From the NCBI GenBank assembly GCA_023398615.1, contig JAEWSD010000180.1:1-16079 (forward strand): a DNA stretch of 16,079 bases, in the 5' to 3' direction. Source of the DNA: Bacillota bacterium (GTDB taxonomy: Bacteria > Bacillota > Clostridia > Lachnospirales > Lachnospiraceae). Position numbers and translations under genes: made by a program. Below, one piece after another: positions 5,571 to 14,000 of the stretch; within the stretch, counting starts at the first letter, position 1; each line of letters begins with the position of its first letter. The notes under the pieces are model-generated. The model saw only the letters and a program-made list of their open reading frames with translations, had not been told where the DNA came from and did not search any database.

Positions 5571-7760
5571 ATGAGTATTACATTTGATAAGGCACAGGAA
5601 AGCTTTCTGTTACAGGCAAAGAATTCTACGTATATCATTAAAATCGTAAAAGGAAAATATCTGTCGCATATATACTGGGGAAGAAAAATCAACAGTCCGG
5701 TTATAATGCATATGGAGAATTATGCGGAGCGGGTGTCCTTTAGTGCGGTATCCGGAGTGGATCCCACGTATTCGCCGGATTGCAGCCCGAATGAATATCC
5801 GTCTTACGGCAATACGGATCTTCGTAACCCGGCGTATCAGATCCGGCTTGAAAACGGGACACGGATTTCCGACTTAAGCTATGATTCCTATGAGATAATA
5901 TCCGGGAAACCGAGGCTGGAGGGACTTCCGGCTGTTTATACCGAGGAGGAAGGGGAAGCGGATACCCTGCTTATTACCCTGACCGATAAACAGATTCATT
6001 TTAAGGTGATACTGTCTTATACCGTCATGAGGGATTATGACACGGTGATCCGTTCCGCCAGACTGATCAATGAAGGAAGCGCCGGGATAAAACTTCTCAG
6101 GGCTTTCAGTATGAGTGTGGACTTCGATCATTCCGACTTTGACCTTCTGAGCCTGTCGGGCAGCTGGGCTAGGGAAAGGCATATGGTAAGAAGACCGCTG
6201 GTAAGCGGAACGCAGTCGGTTGAAAGCAGGCGGGGTGCCAGCGGTCATTCCGAGAATCCGTTCATAGCCTTATTAAGTAAGGATGCAACCGAGACGAATG
6301 GGGAAGCTTACGGCTTCAGTCTGGTATACAGCGGTAATTTCCTTGCAAGTGCGGAAGTGGATCAGTTTAAAACTACCCGGGTAGTAATGGGAGTTAACCC
6401 GTTTGATTTTGAATGGCTGCTGGAGGGAGGGGAAGCTTTTCAGACTCCCGAAACGGTAATGGTATATTCGGGGAAAGGTATCGGTGAAATGTCCGGAACC
6501 TATCACCGGCTATATAGAAACCGGCTGGCAAGGGGTAATTTCAGGAATGCCCTAAGACCGGTCGTAATCAATAACTGGGAGGCAACCTATTTTGATTTTA
6601 ACGAGACTAAGTTAAAGGAGATTGCGAAACAGGCCGCTTGTCTTGGAATCGAGCTTTTTGTTCTGGATGACGGCTGGTTTGGAAAGCGTAATTCCGATAA
6701 CTGCAGCCTGGGAGACTGGTATGTGGACAGGAATAAGCTTCCGAATGGTCTGAAAGCTTTGGCGGATGCCGTGAATGAATACGGAATGAAATTCGGATTA
6801 TGGTTTGAACCCGAGATGGTTTCACCCGACAGCGATTTGTACCGGGCCCATCCGGACTGGTGCCTGCATGTACCGGACCGCCACCGTTCCCTTGGCAGGA
6901 ATCAGCTTATCCTGGATTACTCCAGACGGGATGTTCAGGATGCGGTAATCGGAATGATATCGGAGGTGTTATCCGGTGCCGGTATATCCTATGTGAAATG
7001 GGACATGAACCGCAACATGTCGGAGATCGGTTCTGCCATGCTTCCCGCGGAGCGTCAGATGGAGACGGCACACCGCTATATGCTGGGGCTGTACCGTGTA
7101 ATGGAGATAATTACTTCAAGTTATCCGGATGTCCTGTTTGAAAGCTGTTCCGGAGGAGGCGGACGTTTTGATCCCGGAATCCTGTACTATATGCCGCAAA
7201 ACTGGACAAGTGACGATACCGACGGTGTCGAACGGTTAAAGATCCAATACGGTACCAGCCTGGTTTATCCGTCAAGTGCCATGACTGCCCATGTATCTGC
7301 TGTTCCGAACCACCAGACAGGCAGGAGCACCTCGCTGGAATTCCGCGGGCATGTGGCAATGGCTGCAAATTTCGGCTATGAGCTGGATGTCACCAGGATG
7401 ACGGAGGAAGAAAAGGGAGAGGTAAGGCAGCAGGTAAGAGTTTATAAAGAGATGAGAGGACTGATACAGTATGGGGAATTCTACCGTTTGCTAAGCCCTT
7501 TCGAAGGAAGCTGCACCGCCTGGATGTATGTATCTGAAGACAGGAAAGAGGCGGCGGTATTCTTTTATAAGATATTAACTACACCGAACGATGCGCTGCT
7601 GCGTTTTTGCCTGGCCGGATTGAAACCGGATTACCGGTACAGCATTAATGGAGAAGATTCGGTGAGCGGTGAACAGCTGATGAATTATGGAATCAATGTT
7701 CCCAACAGCTTAATGAGGGATGATTTTAAAAGCTGCCTGTTTCGCCTGCATACAAATTAA
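5571..7760 (+). CDS. Alpha-galactosidase, glycoside hydrolase family 36
   Basis: This 729-aa enzyme hydrolyses terminal alpha-1,6-galactose from raffinose-family oligosaccharides, melibiose or galactomannan fragments with retention. The N-terminal beta-supersandwich runs to about residue 330. The catalytic barrel contains LDDGWFGKR (D366, D367), GLWFEPEMVSPDSDLY, KWDMNRNMSE with nucleophile D478, and NWTSDDTD with acid/base D548. FESCSGGGGRFD and the closing beta domain follow. Length and catalytic numbering agree with the Geobacillus AgaA type as I remember it. The frame opens at an ATG at 5532, but AGGAG at 5559-5563 directly precedes the ATG at 5571, which also restores the family N-terminus. 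There is no signal peptide, so it is probably cytoplasmic. A flavin-type gene follows after 29 bp, possibly in the same transcript. Names in use are agaA, rafA, melA or galA; the symbol is left empty because the ortholog is not certain. Confidence 0.95.
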   Translation: MSITFDKAQESFLLQAKNSTYIIKIVKGKYLSHIYWGRKINSPVIMHMENYAERVSFSAVSGVDPTYSPDCSPNEYPSYGNTDLRNPAYQIRLENGTRISDLSYDSYEIISGKPRLEGLPAVYTEEEGEADTLLITLTDKQIHFKVILSYTVMRDYDTVIRSARLINEGSAGIKLLRAFSMSVDFDHSDFDLLSLSGSWARERHMVRRPLVSGTQSVESRRGASGHSENPFIALLSKDATETNGEAYGFSLVYSGNFLASAEVDQFKTTRVVMGVNPFDFEWLLEGGEAFQTPETVMVYSGKGIGEMSGTYHRLYRNRLARGNFRNALRPVVINNWEATYFDFNETKLKEIAKQAACLGIELFVLDDGWFGKRNSDNCSLGDWYVDRNKLPNGLKALADAVNEYGMKFGLWFEPEMVSPDSDLYRAHPDWCLHVPDRHRSLGRNQLILDYSRRDVQDAVIGMISEVLSGAGISYVKWDMNRNMSEIGSAMLPAERQMETAHRYMLGLYRVMEIITSSYPDVLFESCSGGGGRFDPGILYYMPQNWTSDDTDGVERLKIQYGTSLVYPSSAMTAHVSAVPNHQTGRSTSLEFRGHVAMAANFGYELDVTRMTEEEKGEVRQQVRVYKEMRGLIQYGEFYRLLSPFEGSCTAWMYVSEDRKEAAVFFYKILTTPNDALLRFCLAGLKPDYRYSINGEDSVSGEQLMNYGINVPNSLMRDDFKSCLFRLHTN

Positions 7761-7789
7761 AAATTATACAACATGGGAGGAAAAAAGAA

Positions 7790-8266
7790 ATGAGAAGAAA
7801 AGACAGAGAGATAACGGAGCCGGATAAGATTGCAGCCGTCATAAAGCAATGCGAGGTTTGCAGAATTGCATTCTTTGACGGGGAATATCCGTATGTCGTA
7901 CCAATGAATTTTGGAATGGAGTATAAGGATAATGTATTTAACCTGTATTTTCATTGTGCATCGGAAGGGAAAAAGCTTTCCTTAATAAAGGAAAACAATA
8001 AGGTCGGTTTTGAAATGGATTGCGCTCATAAATTAATTACCGGCGAAAAAGCCTGTGATTATACGATGGAATATGAAAGTGTAATCGGGCAGGGTGTGAT
8101 TGAGATACTGCCGGAGGACCAAAAAAGAAACGGACTCGATATCCTTATGAGACAGTATTCGGATGCGGGTGAATTCGAATATAATGAGAATTACCTGAAA
8201 GCGGTTACGGTTTTCAGGCTTACGGTTACAGGTATTACCGCCAAGCAGCTGAAAAAAAATAATTAA
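7790..8266 (+). CDS. Pyridoxamine 5'-phosphate oxidase family protein (NimA-like FMN split barrel)
   Basis: This 158-aa protein is of the flavin-binding split-barrel group (Pyridox_ox_2/NimA-like). The MRRKDREI start is typical. CRIAFFDGEYPYVVPMNFG forms the first strands (about 24-42), and LYFHCASEGKKLSLI (53-67) is the usual flavin/phosphate-binding segment. A central E-rich VIGQGVIEI strand and a C-terminal TVFRLTVTGITAKQ strand complete the barrel. GGGAGG at about 7775-7780 lies just over the usual distance before the ATG. The gene starts 29 bp after the alpha-galactosidase and is probably co-transcribed. Relatives include 5-nitroimidazole reductases and uncharacterised FMN proteins, so the substrate is unknown. 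It is not the true PdxH of vitamin B6 synthesis. Confidence 0.85.
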   Translation: MRRKDREITEPDKIAAVIKQCEVCRIAFFDGEYPYVVPMNFGMEYKDNVFNLYFHCASEGKKLSLIKENNKVGFEMDCAHKLITGEKACDYTMEYESVIGQGVIEILPEDQKRNGLDILMRQYSDAGEFEYNENYLKAVTVFRLTVTGITAKQLKKNN

Positions 8267-8294
8267 AAAATAATATAATATCGTCTGGATTGTG

Positions 8295-8376
8295 GAATAG
8301 TAAGGCTGAATAGTAACATAATAAGAATGCAGTGATTGGTGAACGCATATAGGATTCAGCCCGCAGCAGGCTGAAT
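8295..8376. repeat. Cluster of GGCTGAAT(AGTAA) repeats upstream of the small ORF
   Basis: GAATAGTAA occurs at 8295-8303 and again at 8308-8316, within GGCTGAATAGTAA (8304-8316). An 8-bp hairpin follows: ATTCAGCC (8354-8361), a 7-nt loop, and GGCTGAAT (8369-8376). The hairpin ends only a few bases before the AGGAAAGAGG ribosome binding region of the small ORF. GTAAGGCTGAATAGTAAC (8300-8317) recurs exactly at 8627-8644, on the other side of the ORF. The repeats look like a short dispersed palindromic family, with a possible leader-RNA role. Confidence 0.7.
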
Positions 8377-8395
8377 ACGCAGGAAAGAGGATATT

Positions 8396-8590
8396 ATGAA
8401 AGGTAAAAGCGAAACGAACGGGATTAAGATTACATCGGAAGAGAAATCTGTTTCGAAAGGTGAACGTAAGATTCCGACCGGTTCAGGCGCAATTATTAAA
8501 CCCGCTTATGAACCGCCGACCGAATGTAATCCGGATAACGGAGCATTTTTTGAAGAAAGAAGCAATCCGTTAAGCAGTAAAGGAAATTAG
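8396..8590 (+). CDS. Small hydrophilic protein of unknown function (64 aa)
   Basis: I do not recognise this protein. It is polar and probably disordered. The N-terminal half is rich in Lys, Glu and Ser. The middle has IPTGSGAIIKPAYEPPTE, with a single Cys nearby (ECNP), and the protein ends PLSSKGN. There is no signal peptide, membrane segment or known motif. Support for a real gene is a good AGGAAAGAGG site (8381-8390) at proper distance from the ATG, plus codon use similar to its neighbours. It lies between two exact copies of an 18-nt repeat and converges on the LysR gene. TATAAT at 8274-8279 could be its -10, but no -35 is visible, so it may instead be read from the GH36 transcript. Confidence 0.6.
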   Translation: MKGKSETNGIKITSEEKSVSKGERKIPTGSGAIIKPAYEPPTECNPDNGAFFEERSNPLSSKGN

Positions 8591-8595
8591 TTCCA

Positions 8596-8643
8596 TTACT
8601 ATTCAGCCTGTGGTTACTATGAAGCCGTAAGGCTGAATAGTAA
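8596..8643. repeat. Perfect 13-bp inverted repeat between small ORF and LysR gene
   Basis: TTACTATTCAGCC (8596-8608) pairs perfectly with GGCTGAATAGTAA (8631-8643). The 22-nt loop holds a third imperfect copy, TTACTATGAAGCC (8614-8626). The hairpin lies between convergent genes, where a terminator is expected, but no clear T-run follows on either strand. It may be a Rho-independent-like stop of low quality, or simply a repeat of the same family as the copies at 8295-8376. Confidence 0.7.
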
Positions 8644-8654
8644 CTAAGTTCCCT

Positions 8655-9536
8655 TTACTGTGCCAGCTGTTCAATGAAATACTTTGAGGCGGAGGAAAGT
8701 GGAATATTTTCGTTATAGGCAGCAACTAGTTTTCTTGAAGGAAGGGGTTGCGCCGTATTGATTATAACAAGATTTGTCTGTATCTCATTCAGGCAAAAAT
8801 CGGGAACGAATGCAATGCCAAGCCCGATTTTTGCCAAATCAATCAGCAAGTCATTGCTGCTTAGTTCAATAGCCGGCACCAAATCCAGGGAGTGCTGCAA
8901 AAACAAATTGTGCAGGAACTCACTGGTAGTAGAATATTTTGTCAGCATCAGAATCGGGTAATTCTGCAGCTTTTCCAAAGTTACCGTTTTACCTTCCAGG
9001 GGATAGAATTCCGGATTGCATATAAAAACATCGTTAAATTCCAGTATCGGCTGAATATGCATACTGTTTATTAAGGCTGAATTCGGCGAGTTTGTAACGA
9101 TGATATCCACCTGGTTCGCTTCCAGCATTTTGGCGCATTGCATTGAAGTTCCGTTGGTTACCTTGATGTGGACATCCGGAAACTTAATATGAAAGGCTTT
9201 CAGGAAAGGCACCAGGTAATAACGGCATATCGTATCACTGGCGCCAAGTCTCAGCTGACTTTCCCCAAGGGCGGCGGCTTCAAGAAGCTGGTTTTCGCCG
9301 CGGTTGATCAGATTAATAGCAGGCTCTATGTGCTTAAAGAGCAGTTCCCCTTCTTTTGTCAGAGAGACCTTCTTTGTGCTGCGGATGAAAAGGTTCTGGT
9401 TAAGCCGGGTTTCCAATACTTTAATAGACTGGCTTACGGCAGACTGTGAGATAAAAAGCGATGAGGCAGCCTCAGAGAAGCTGAGGGTTTTTGCTACATA
9501 ATAGAATACCTTGTAAAGCTCGTAATTAATATCCAT
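8655..9536 (-). CDS. LysR family transcriptional regulator
   Basis: This 293-aa regulator has the classic LysR layout. The N-terminal winged helix-turn-helix (about 1-60) contains FYYVAKTLSFSEAASSLFIS followed by QSAVSQSIKVLE as the recognition region. A linker helix spans about 60-88. The periplasmic-binding-protein-like effector domain (about 90-293) begins LRLGASDTICRYYLVPFL. It resembles the CysL/CbbR-like subgroup, but the effector cannot be told. On the minus strand AAGGAAGGA lies 8 nt before the ATG. The usual divergent target is absent: upstream is a glyoxalase-like gene on the same strand, 79 bp away, so the target may be elsewhere or may include this minus-strand cluster. Confidence 0.92.
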   Translation of the reverse strand: MDINYELYKVFYYVAKTLSFSEAASSLFISQSAVSQSIKVLETRLNQNLFIRSTKKVSLTKEGELLFKHIEPAINLINRGENQLLEAAALGESQLRLGASDTICRYYLVPFLKAFHIKFPDVHIKVTNGTSMQCAKMLEANQVDIIVTNSPNSALINSMHIQPILEFNDVFICNPEFYPLEGKTVTLEKLQNYPILMLTKYSTTSEFLHNLFLQHSLDLVPAIELSSNDLLIDLAKIGLGIAFVPDFCLNEIQTNLVIINTAQPLPSRKLVAAYNENIPLSSASKYFIEQLAQ

Positions 9537-9572
9537 GAATCATATCCTTCCTTTCTCCGACGCTGCCAAGAA

Positions 9573-9595
9573 GCGGACTTAAACCGACTTTCCGC
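9573..9595 (-). terminator. Weak hairpin between the glyoxalase and LysR genes
   Basis: GCGGA (9573-9577) and TCCGC (9591-9595) form a 5-bp stem with a 13-nt loop. On the minus strand TTCTT follows. It lies in the 79-bp gap downstream of the glyoxalase gene. It is too short to be sure, but it could partly separate the glyoxalase and LysR transcripts. Confidence 0.25.
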
Positions 9596-9615
9596 ATACA
9601 CTTATTTCACAGCTA

Positions 9616-9984
9616 TTATCTTTTTGGAACAATTTCCAGCCAGTATCCGTCCGGGTCGCTGATAAAATAGATTCCCATATCCGGATTCTCATAACATACA
9701 CAGTTCATATCCCTGTGCTTTTTTAACGCAGCATCAAAATCCTCTACCGAAAAGGCCAGATGTATCTCATTATCGCCGAGATCATAAGGTGTTTCCCTGT
9801 CTCTTAACCAGGTAAGCTCCAGCAGATGATTCGTTTCGCCGTCTCCCAAGAAGGCCAGCGTAAAGCTGCCGTCGGCTGCGTTTTTCTGTTTGACGACCTT
9901 AAGGCCAAGCGCTTCCTCATAAAATTTTACAGAAGCATCCAGATTTAAAACATTAAGATTATTGTGAGCAAATGTGAATTTCAT
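9616..9984 (-). CDS. Glyoxalase I-like protein (VOC superfamily, lactoylglutathione-lyase type)
   Basis: This protein is 122 aa from the chosen start. It has two beta-alpha-beta-beta-beta modules of the vicinal-oxygen-chelate fold. The four expected metal ligands are present: H7 (FAHNNL), E56 (LLELTW), H75 (EIHLAF) and E117 (YWLEIV). These line up with H5, E56, H74 and E122 of E. coli GloA. FISDPDGYWLEI is the usual C-terminal signature. The likely role is methylglyoxal detoxification with a thiol cofactor; clostridia generally lack glutathione, so the thiol is uncertain. An in-frame ATG at 9996 would add MGIK, but the family N-terminus (MKFTFAHNNL) favours 9984. Neither start has a good ribosome binding site. 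A 12-bp palindrome lies immediately upstream. Confidence 0.85.
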   Translation of the reverse strand: MKFTFAHNNLNVLNLDASVKFYEEALGLKVVKQKNAADGSFTLAFLGDGETNHLLELTWLRDRETPYDLGDNEIHLAFSVEDFDAALKKHRDMNCVCYENPDMGIYFISDPDGYWLEIVPKR

Positions 9985-9999
9985 TTTTATACCCATTGC

Positions 10000-10027
10000 A
10001 TAACATATCTGTGTGCAGATATGTTAT
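10000..10027. promoter_or_regulatory. Perfect palindrome (operator or leader hairpin) upstream of the glyoxalase gene
   Basis: ATAACATATCTG (10000-10011) and CAGATATGTTAT (10016-10027) are perfect complements around TGTG. On the minus strand a weak promoter (TTACAG, 16 bp, TAACAT) would place its -10 inside the far arm. The palindrome ends 4 bp from the first possible start codon and 16 bp from the preferred one. A repressor bound here would block initiation. If transcribed instead, the hairpin would crowd the start codon. A second dyad, GCCACA/TGTGGC (10029-10062), lies just beyond. Confidence 0.65.
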
Positions 10028-10077
10028 TGCCACAAATAAAGGCTGTAAGAATCCATATGTGGCATTCCTTTCTCTTA

Positions 10078-10794
10078 TTATAAAGTAAACTGTTGTCCCT
10101 CTTCTGTTATCTCCATAACTTTATCGGCATATTCTTTCACTTCCTTCATACCTTTTAATCTGCAGATTATGGAATAATCCATTTGGAAGTGCATTGGGAA
10201 TACCCTGTCGGTATCGGTTATTTTCATAAAATGATGAAAGCCCCACCAGAAACGGTCTTCCTGCCGCGGATCCAACGGAACAAATGCGGCATCAAAATGC
10301 CTGCCTTCCAGCTTTTCCATTTCATTCAGGAAACGCTGTGTCATGTCCTTGTATTCCTTCTCCGTATCTTCGGGCCAGGTCCACCAGTTCATATCGCCCG
10401 CATGGTAAAGCATCCTGCCTCTGGCCGTTACGATAAAGGCAACACCTTCATCGGTCGAAGAGAGAGTTTCAACGGTCAGAGACGGCAGCTTCAGACTTTC
10501 ATTCCCGCGGGTATAGATAATGTTCTGTCTTGCCGCAGGCGGTATCTGAATTCGGTCCATATAGGCTTCATTCATCCGGATATCATTTGACAGGAGGAAG
10601 GTGATATTCGGATAAACCTTCACCAGGTCAAAGATGCATTTATTAAAATGGTCGCCGTGCTTATGACTGGCAAATACGAAAATCTGTTTGCCGGGATCGA
10701 ATTCCGGAAGGCTGCCCCTATAATAGTCGAAGATCATTACAAGATCGTCAATTTCCACGCTAAAGCAGCTGTGATGGATATAAGTTATCTTCAT
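10078..10794 (-). CDS. MBL-fold metallo-hydrolase of unknown substrate
   Basis: This 238-aa protein belongs to the metallo-beta-lactamase fold superfamily. The N-terminus MKITYIHHSCFSVE is typical of the UPF0173/UlaG-like branch. The metal-binding motif HKHGDH is at 44-49. Further candidate ligands are H131 and D134 in YHAGDMNWW, and H202 in FPMHFQMD. The reaction is unknown; members hydrolyse esters, lactones or phosphodiesters. The frame can be extended to a TTG at 10830, but there is no ribosome binding site there. The ATG at 10794 gives the family N-terminus, with only a poor purine stretch ahead. It is upstream of and co-oriented with the glyoxalase gene across an 80-bp gap. Confidence 0.82.
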   Translation of the reverse strand: MKITYIHHSCFSVEIDDLVMIFDYYRGSLPEFDPGKQIFVFASHKHGDHFNKCIFDLVKVYPNITFLLSNDIRMNEAYMDRIQIPPAARQNIIYTRGNESLKLPSLTVETLSSTDEGVAFIVTARGRMLYHAGDMNWWTWPEDTEKEYKDMTQRFLNEMEKLEGRHFDAAFVPLDPRQEDRFWWGFHHFMKITDTDRVFPMHFQMDYSIICRLKGMKEVKEYADKVMEITEEGQQFTL

Positions 10795-11081
10795 AATAAC
10801 ACCCGTGCCTTTCGATTTTTTAATGACCAATTCAAAAGATTGAATAGGCCTGAATAAAATGGTTGAAAATGTTTTTCTGTATAAATCGTATTTTACAACA
10901 CTTCAGATAATTTGTATAGATAGAAACACCGAAAAGCATTAGGCATACTTATTAATAGCTTAATATATATTAATTTTATTTATAAAAATGTTATGATATA
11001 ATATATAGTAAGAATTGTATTACTACAGATTACAACAGCGGCACTTCGGCTAACGAATGCCGCTTGTATAAAGGAGCGGGT
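10795..11081. promoter_or_regulatory. Divergent intergenic region between the MBL gene and purL
   Basis: This 287-bp region separates the minus-strand MBL gene from plus-strand purL. It holds a small dyad, ATTCAA-AAGA-TTGAAT (10830-10845), 36 bp from the MBL start and suitable as an operator. An extended -10 for purL is TGA plus TATAAT (10994-11002), with no convincing -35. The stretch 10900-11000 is very AT-rich. I see no purine riboswitch core and no good promoter for the MBL gene. Confidence 0.55.
11037..11064 (+). promoter_or_regulatory. Stable leader hairpin just before the purL ribosome binding site
   Basis: AGCGGCA (11037-11043) and TTCG (11045-11048) pair with CGAA (11054-11057) and TGCCGCT (11058-11064). 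One C is bulged and the loop is GCTAA. The stem is 11 bp and GC-rich in otherwise AT-rich DNA. The AAGGAG site of purL begins 7 nt after it. No T-run follows, so it is not a terminator. It may stabilise the mRNA or affect translation initiation. Confidence 0.65.
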
Positions 11082-14000
11082 ATGATGAACGAACGCGTGA
11101 AGAGAATTTATGTGGAAAAAAGGCAGCCTTATGCAGTCAGGGCAAAGGAATTGCAGGAAGAATTAAGAAGCTATCTTGATATGAAGCAGCTGGGACAGGT
11201 CAGGGTTTTGATACGCTACGATGCAGAGAATATCAGTGCGGATACTTACGGCAGAGCACTTGGTACGGTCTTTTCCGAACCGCCGGTTGATATATTGTAT
11301 GAGGAAACATTTCCGCATCATGCGGAGGACAGAATCTTTACGGTAGAATATCTGCCCGGCCAATTTGACCAGAGAGCGGATTCCGCCGAGCAATGCGTAA
11401 AGCTTCTGAACGAGAATGAGGAACCGATTATCCGGTCTGCAACTACTTACGTGCTGACCGGAAGCATCAGTGACGAAGAGTTTGAAAAAATCAAAGCATA
11501 TTGCATTAATCCGGTGGATTCCAGGGAGGCGGACGGGCAGAAACCAAAGACCCTGGAGACTGTCTTTGAGGAGCCGGCTGATGTGGCTTCATTCGAAGAA
11601 TTTACTGCAATGCCGGAAAAGGATTTAGAGGAATTATATGCTTCCCTTAATCTGGCTATGACCTTCCAGGATTTCAAGCATATTCAGAACTATTTTAGGG
11701 ATGAGGAAAAACGGGATCCGTCCGTGACGGAGATCCGCGTACTGGATACGTATTGGTCGGATCATTGCCGGCATACCACCTTTTTAACCGAGCTAAAGGA
11801 TATTAAGTTTGAGGAGGGCTACTATAAGGCTCCGATTAAGGCAGCTTATGAACAGTATCTTAACGACCGCAATGTTTTATATAAAGGAAGAAAGGACAAA
11901 TACATCTCCTTAATGGATATTGCACTGATGGCGATGAAAAAGCTGAAATCCGAGGGCAGGCTGGAGGATATGGAGGTTTCGGATGAAATCAATGCCTGCT
12001 CCATCGTGGTTCCGGTAGAGATTGACGGAAAGACGGAGGAATGGCTTGTATTCTTTAAAAACGAAACGCATAACCATCCGACGGAAATAGAGCCTTTCGG
12101 CGGTGCGGCTACCTGTCTGGGCGGAGCAATCCGTGACCCGCTTTCGGGCAGAGGTTATGTATATCAGGCAATGCGTGTCACCGGTGCGGCAGACCCGACC
12201 ATATCCTTAAAGGATACGCTTAAGGGCAAGCTGCCGCAGAGAAAGATCGTAACGGGAGCGGCGGCCGGATACAGCTCATACGGTAATCAGATCGGCCTGG
12301 CGACCGGCCTGGTGGATGAGATATATCATCCGAACTATGTTGCTAAGAGAATGGAGATTGGTGCGGTCCTGGGAGCCGCTCCGAGAAGGAACGTGATCCG
12401 CGAGAATTCCGATCCGGGTGATATCATTATACTTATGGGTGGAAGAACCGGAAGAGACGGCATCGGCGGTGCCACCGGGTCCTCCAAGGTTCATACGACC
12501 CAGTCCATCGAAACCTGCGGAGCCGAGGTGCAAAAAGGCAACGCACCTACAGAGAGAAAGCTGCAAAGGCTGTTCCGGAGGGAAGAGGTAAGCAGTTTAA
12601 TAAAGAAATGCAATGACTTTGGTGCAGGCGGTGTATCGGTTGCAATCGGGGAATTAGCAGACGGGCTTCATATATATCTGGATAAGGTTCCGAAGAAATA
12701 CGCAGGTCTGGACGGAACGGAGCTGGCGATCTCGGAATCACAGGAAAGAATGGCTGTTGTGGTAGATGCAAAGGATGTGGAGCGCATGCTTGCCTTTGCT
12801 GAGGAAGAGAACCTTGAGGCAGTTGTTGTCGCAAAGGTTACGAAAGAGCCAAGACTGGTAATGCTGTGGAAGGATAAGGAGATCGTAAATATTTCCAGAG
12901 CCTTTCTGAATACAAACGGCGCACATCAGGAGGCGGAGGCCTTCATAAAGCTGCCGGACAGCAAGGATAATTTCTTCCGTAAAAATACGGAGGACATCAC
13001 GGATATTAAGCATAAATGGCTGGATACCTTGAGGGACCTGAACGTATGCTCCAAAAAGGGACTTGTGGAAATGTTCGACAGCTCTATCGGCGCGGCTACC
13101 GTTACCATGCCTTACGGCGGGAAATACCAGCTGACTCCGATCCAGACAATGACTGCCAAATTACCGGTACTTAGCGGTAAATGCGATACCGTTTCCATGA
13201 TGAGCTACGGCTATGACCCTTATCTGTCTTCCTGGAGCCCCTACCACGGCGCCGTTTATGCAATCCTTTCTTCCGTAGCTAAAATCGCGGCGGCAGGCGG
13301 CGACTATAAAAAGATCCGTTTTACCTTCCAGGAATATTTCAGAAGACTGGGGACGGATGCAAAGCGCTGGGGAGAACCTTTAACCGCTTTATTAGGCGCT
13401 TATGATGCACAGATGAAATTGGGTCTGCCTTCTATTGGAGGGAAGGACAGTATGTCCGGAACCTTTAATGATATTGATGTGCCTCCGACCTTGGTTTCTT
13501 TCGCCGTAGACATGGCCAAAACCGGAGATATTATTACTCCTGAGTTAAAGAAGGCAGGGAATATCCTTGTGAAATTCAGTATTCAAAAGGATGAGTATGA
13601 TCTTCCCGTATACGGACAGCTCATGCCGCTTTATGAAACGATATATAAGCTTAATCAGGAGAATGTGTTTGCATCTGCATACGCCCTGGGCGGATATGGC
13701 ATTGCAGAGGCCGTTAGCAAAATGGCATTCGGGAATAAGCTGGGCGTAAGAATCTCGGAGGAGGTAACGGAAGCGGAGTTATTTACTCCGGATTATGGTT
13801 CGGTTCTTGCGGAGATACCGGAGAAGGACCTTAAGAAGCTGGAAGCTGCCGGATTATCTTTCCGGAAAGTCGGTGAGGTGCTTGAGGAAGCCGAATTCCT
13901 GTATGCCGGCATCTCAATTCCTTTGGAGGAAGCATTAGCCGCATGGACAGGAAGACTTGAGAAAGTATTCCCGACCCGTTCCGGCGTGGAGGAAAAGAAG

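Noticed and set aside
8295..8644. CRISPR array
   Set aside because: The repeats are short, occur in both orientations, and lack regular spacers of constant length.
9049..9090. Extra GGCTGAAT copies inside the LysR gene
   Set aside because: They fall in coding sequence and are explained by codons for IQP and NSALIN; only 8-9 bases match, so chance is likely.
10795..10830. TTG start for the MBL-fold protein
   Set aside because: No ribosome binding site, and it adds 12 residues before the normal family N-terminus.
10900..11081. Purine riboswitch upstream of purL
   Set aside because: The conserved purine-aptamer core and its two kissing loops are absent; only one short hairpin is present.
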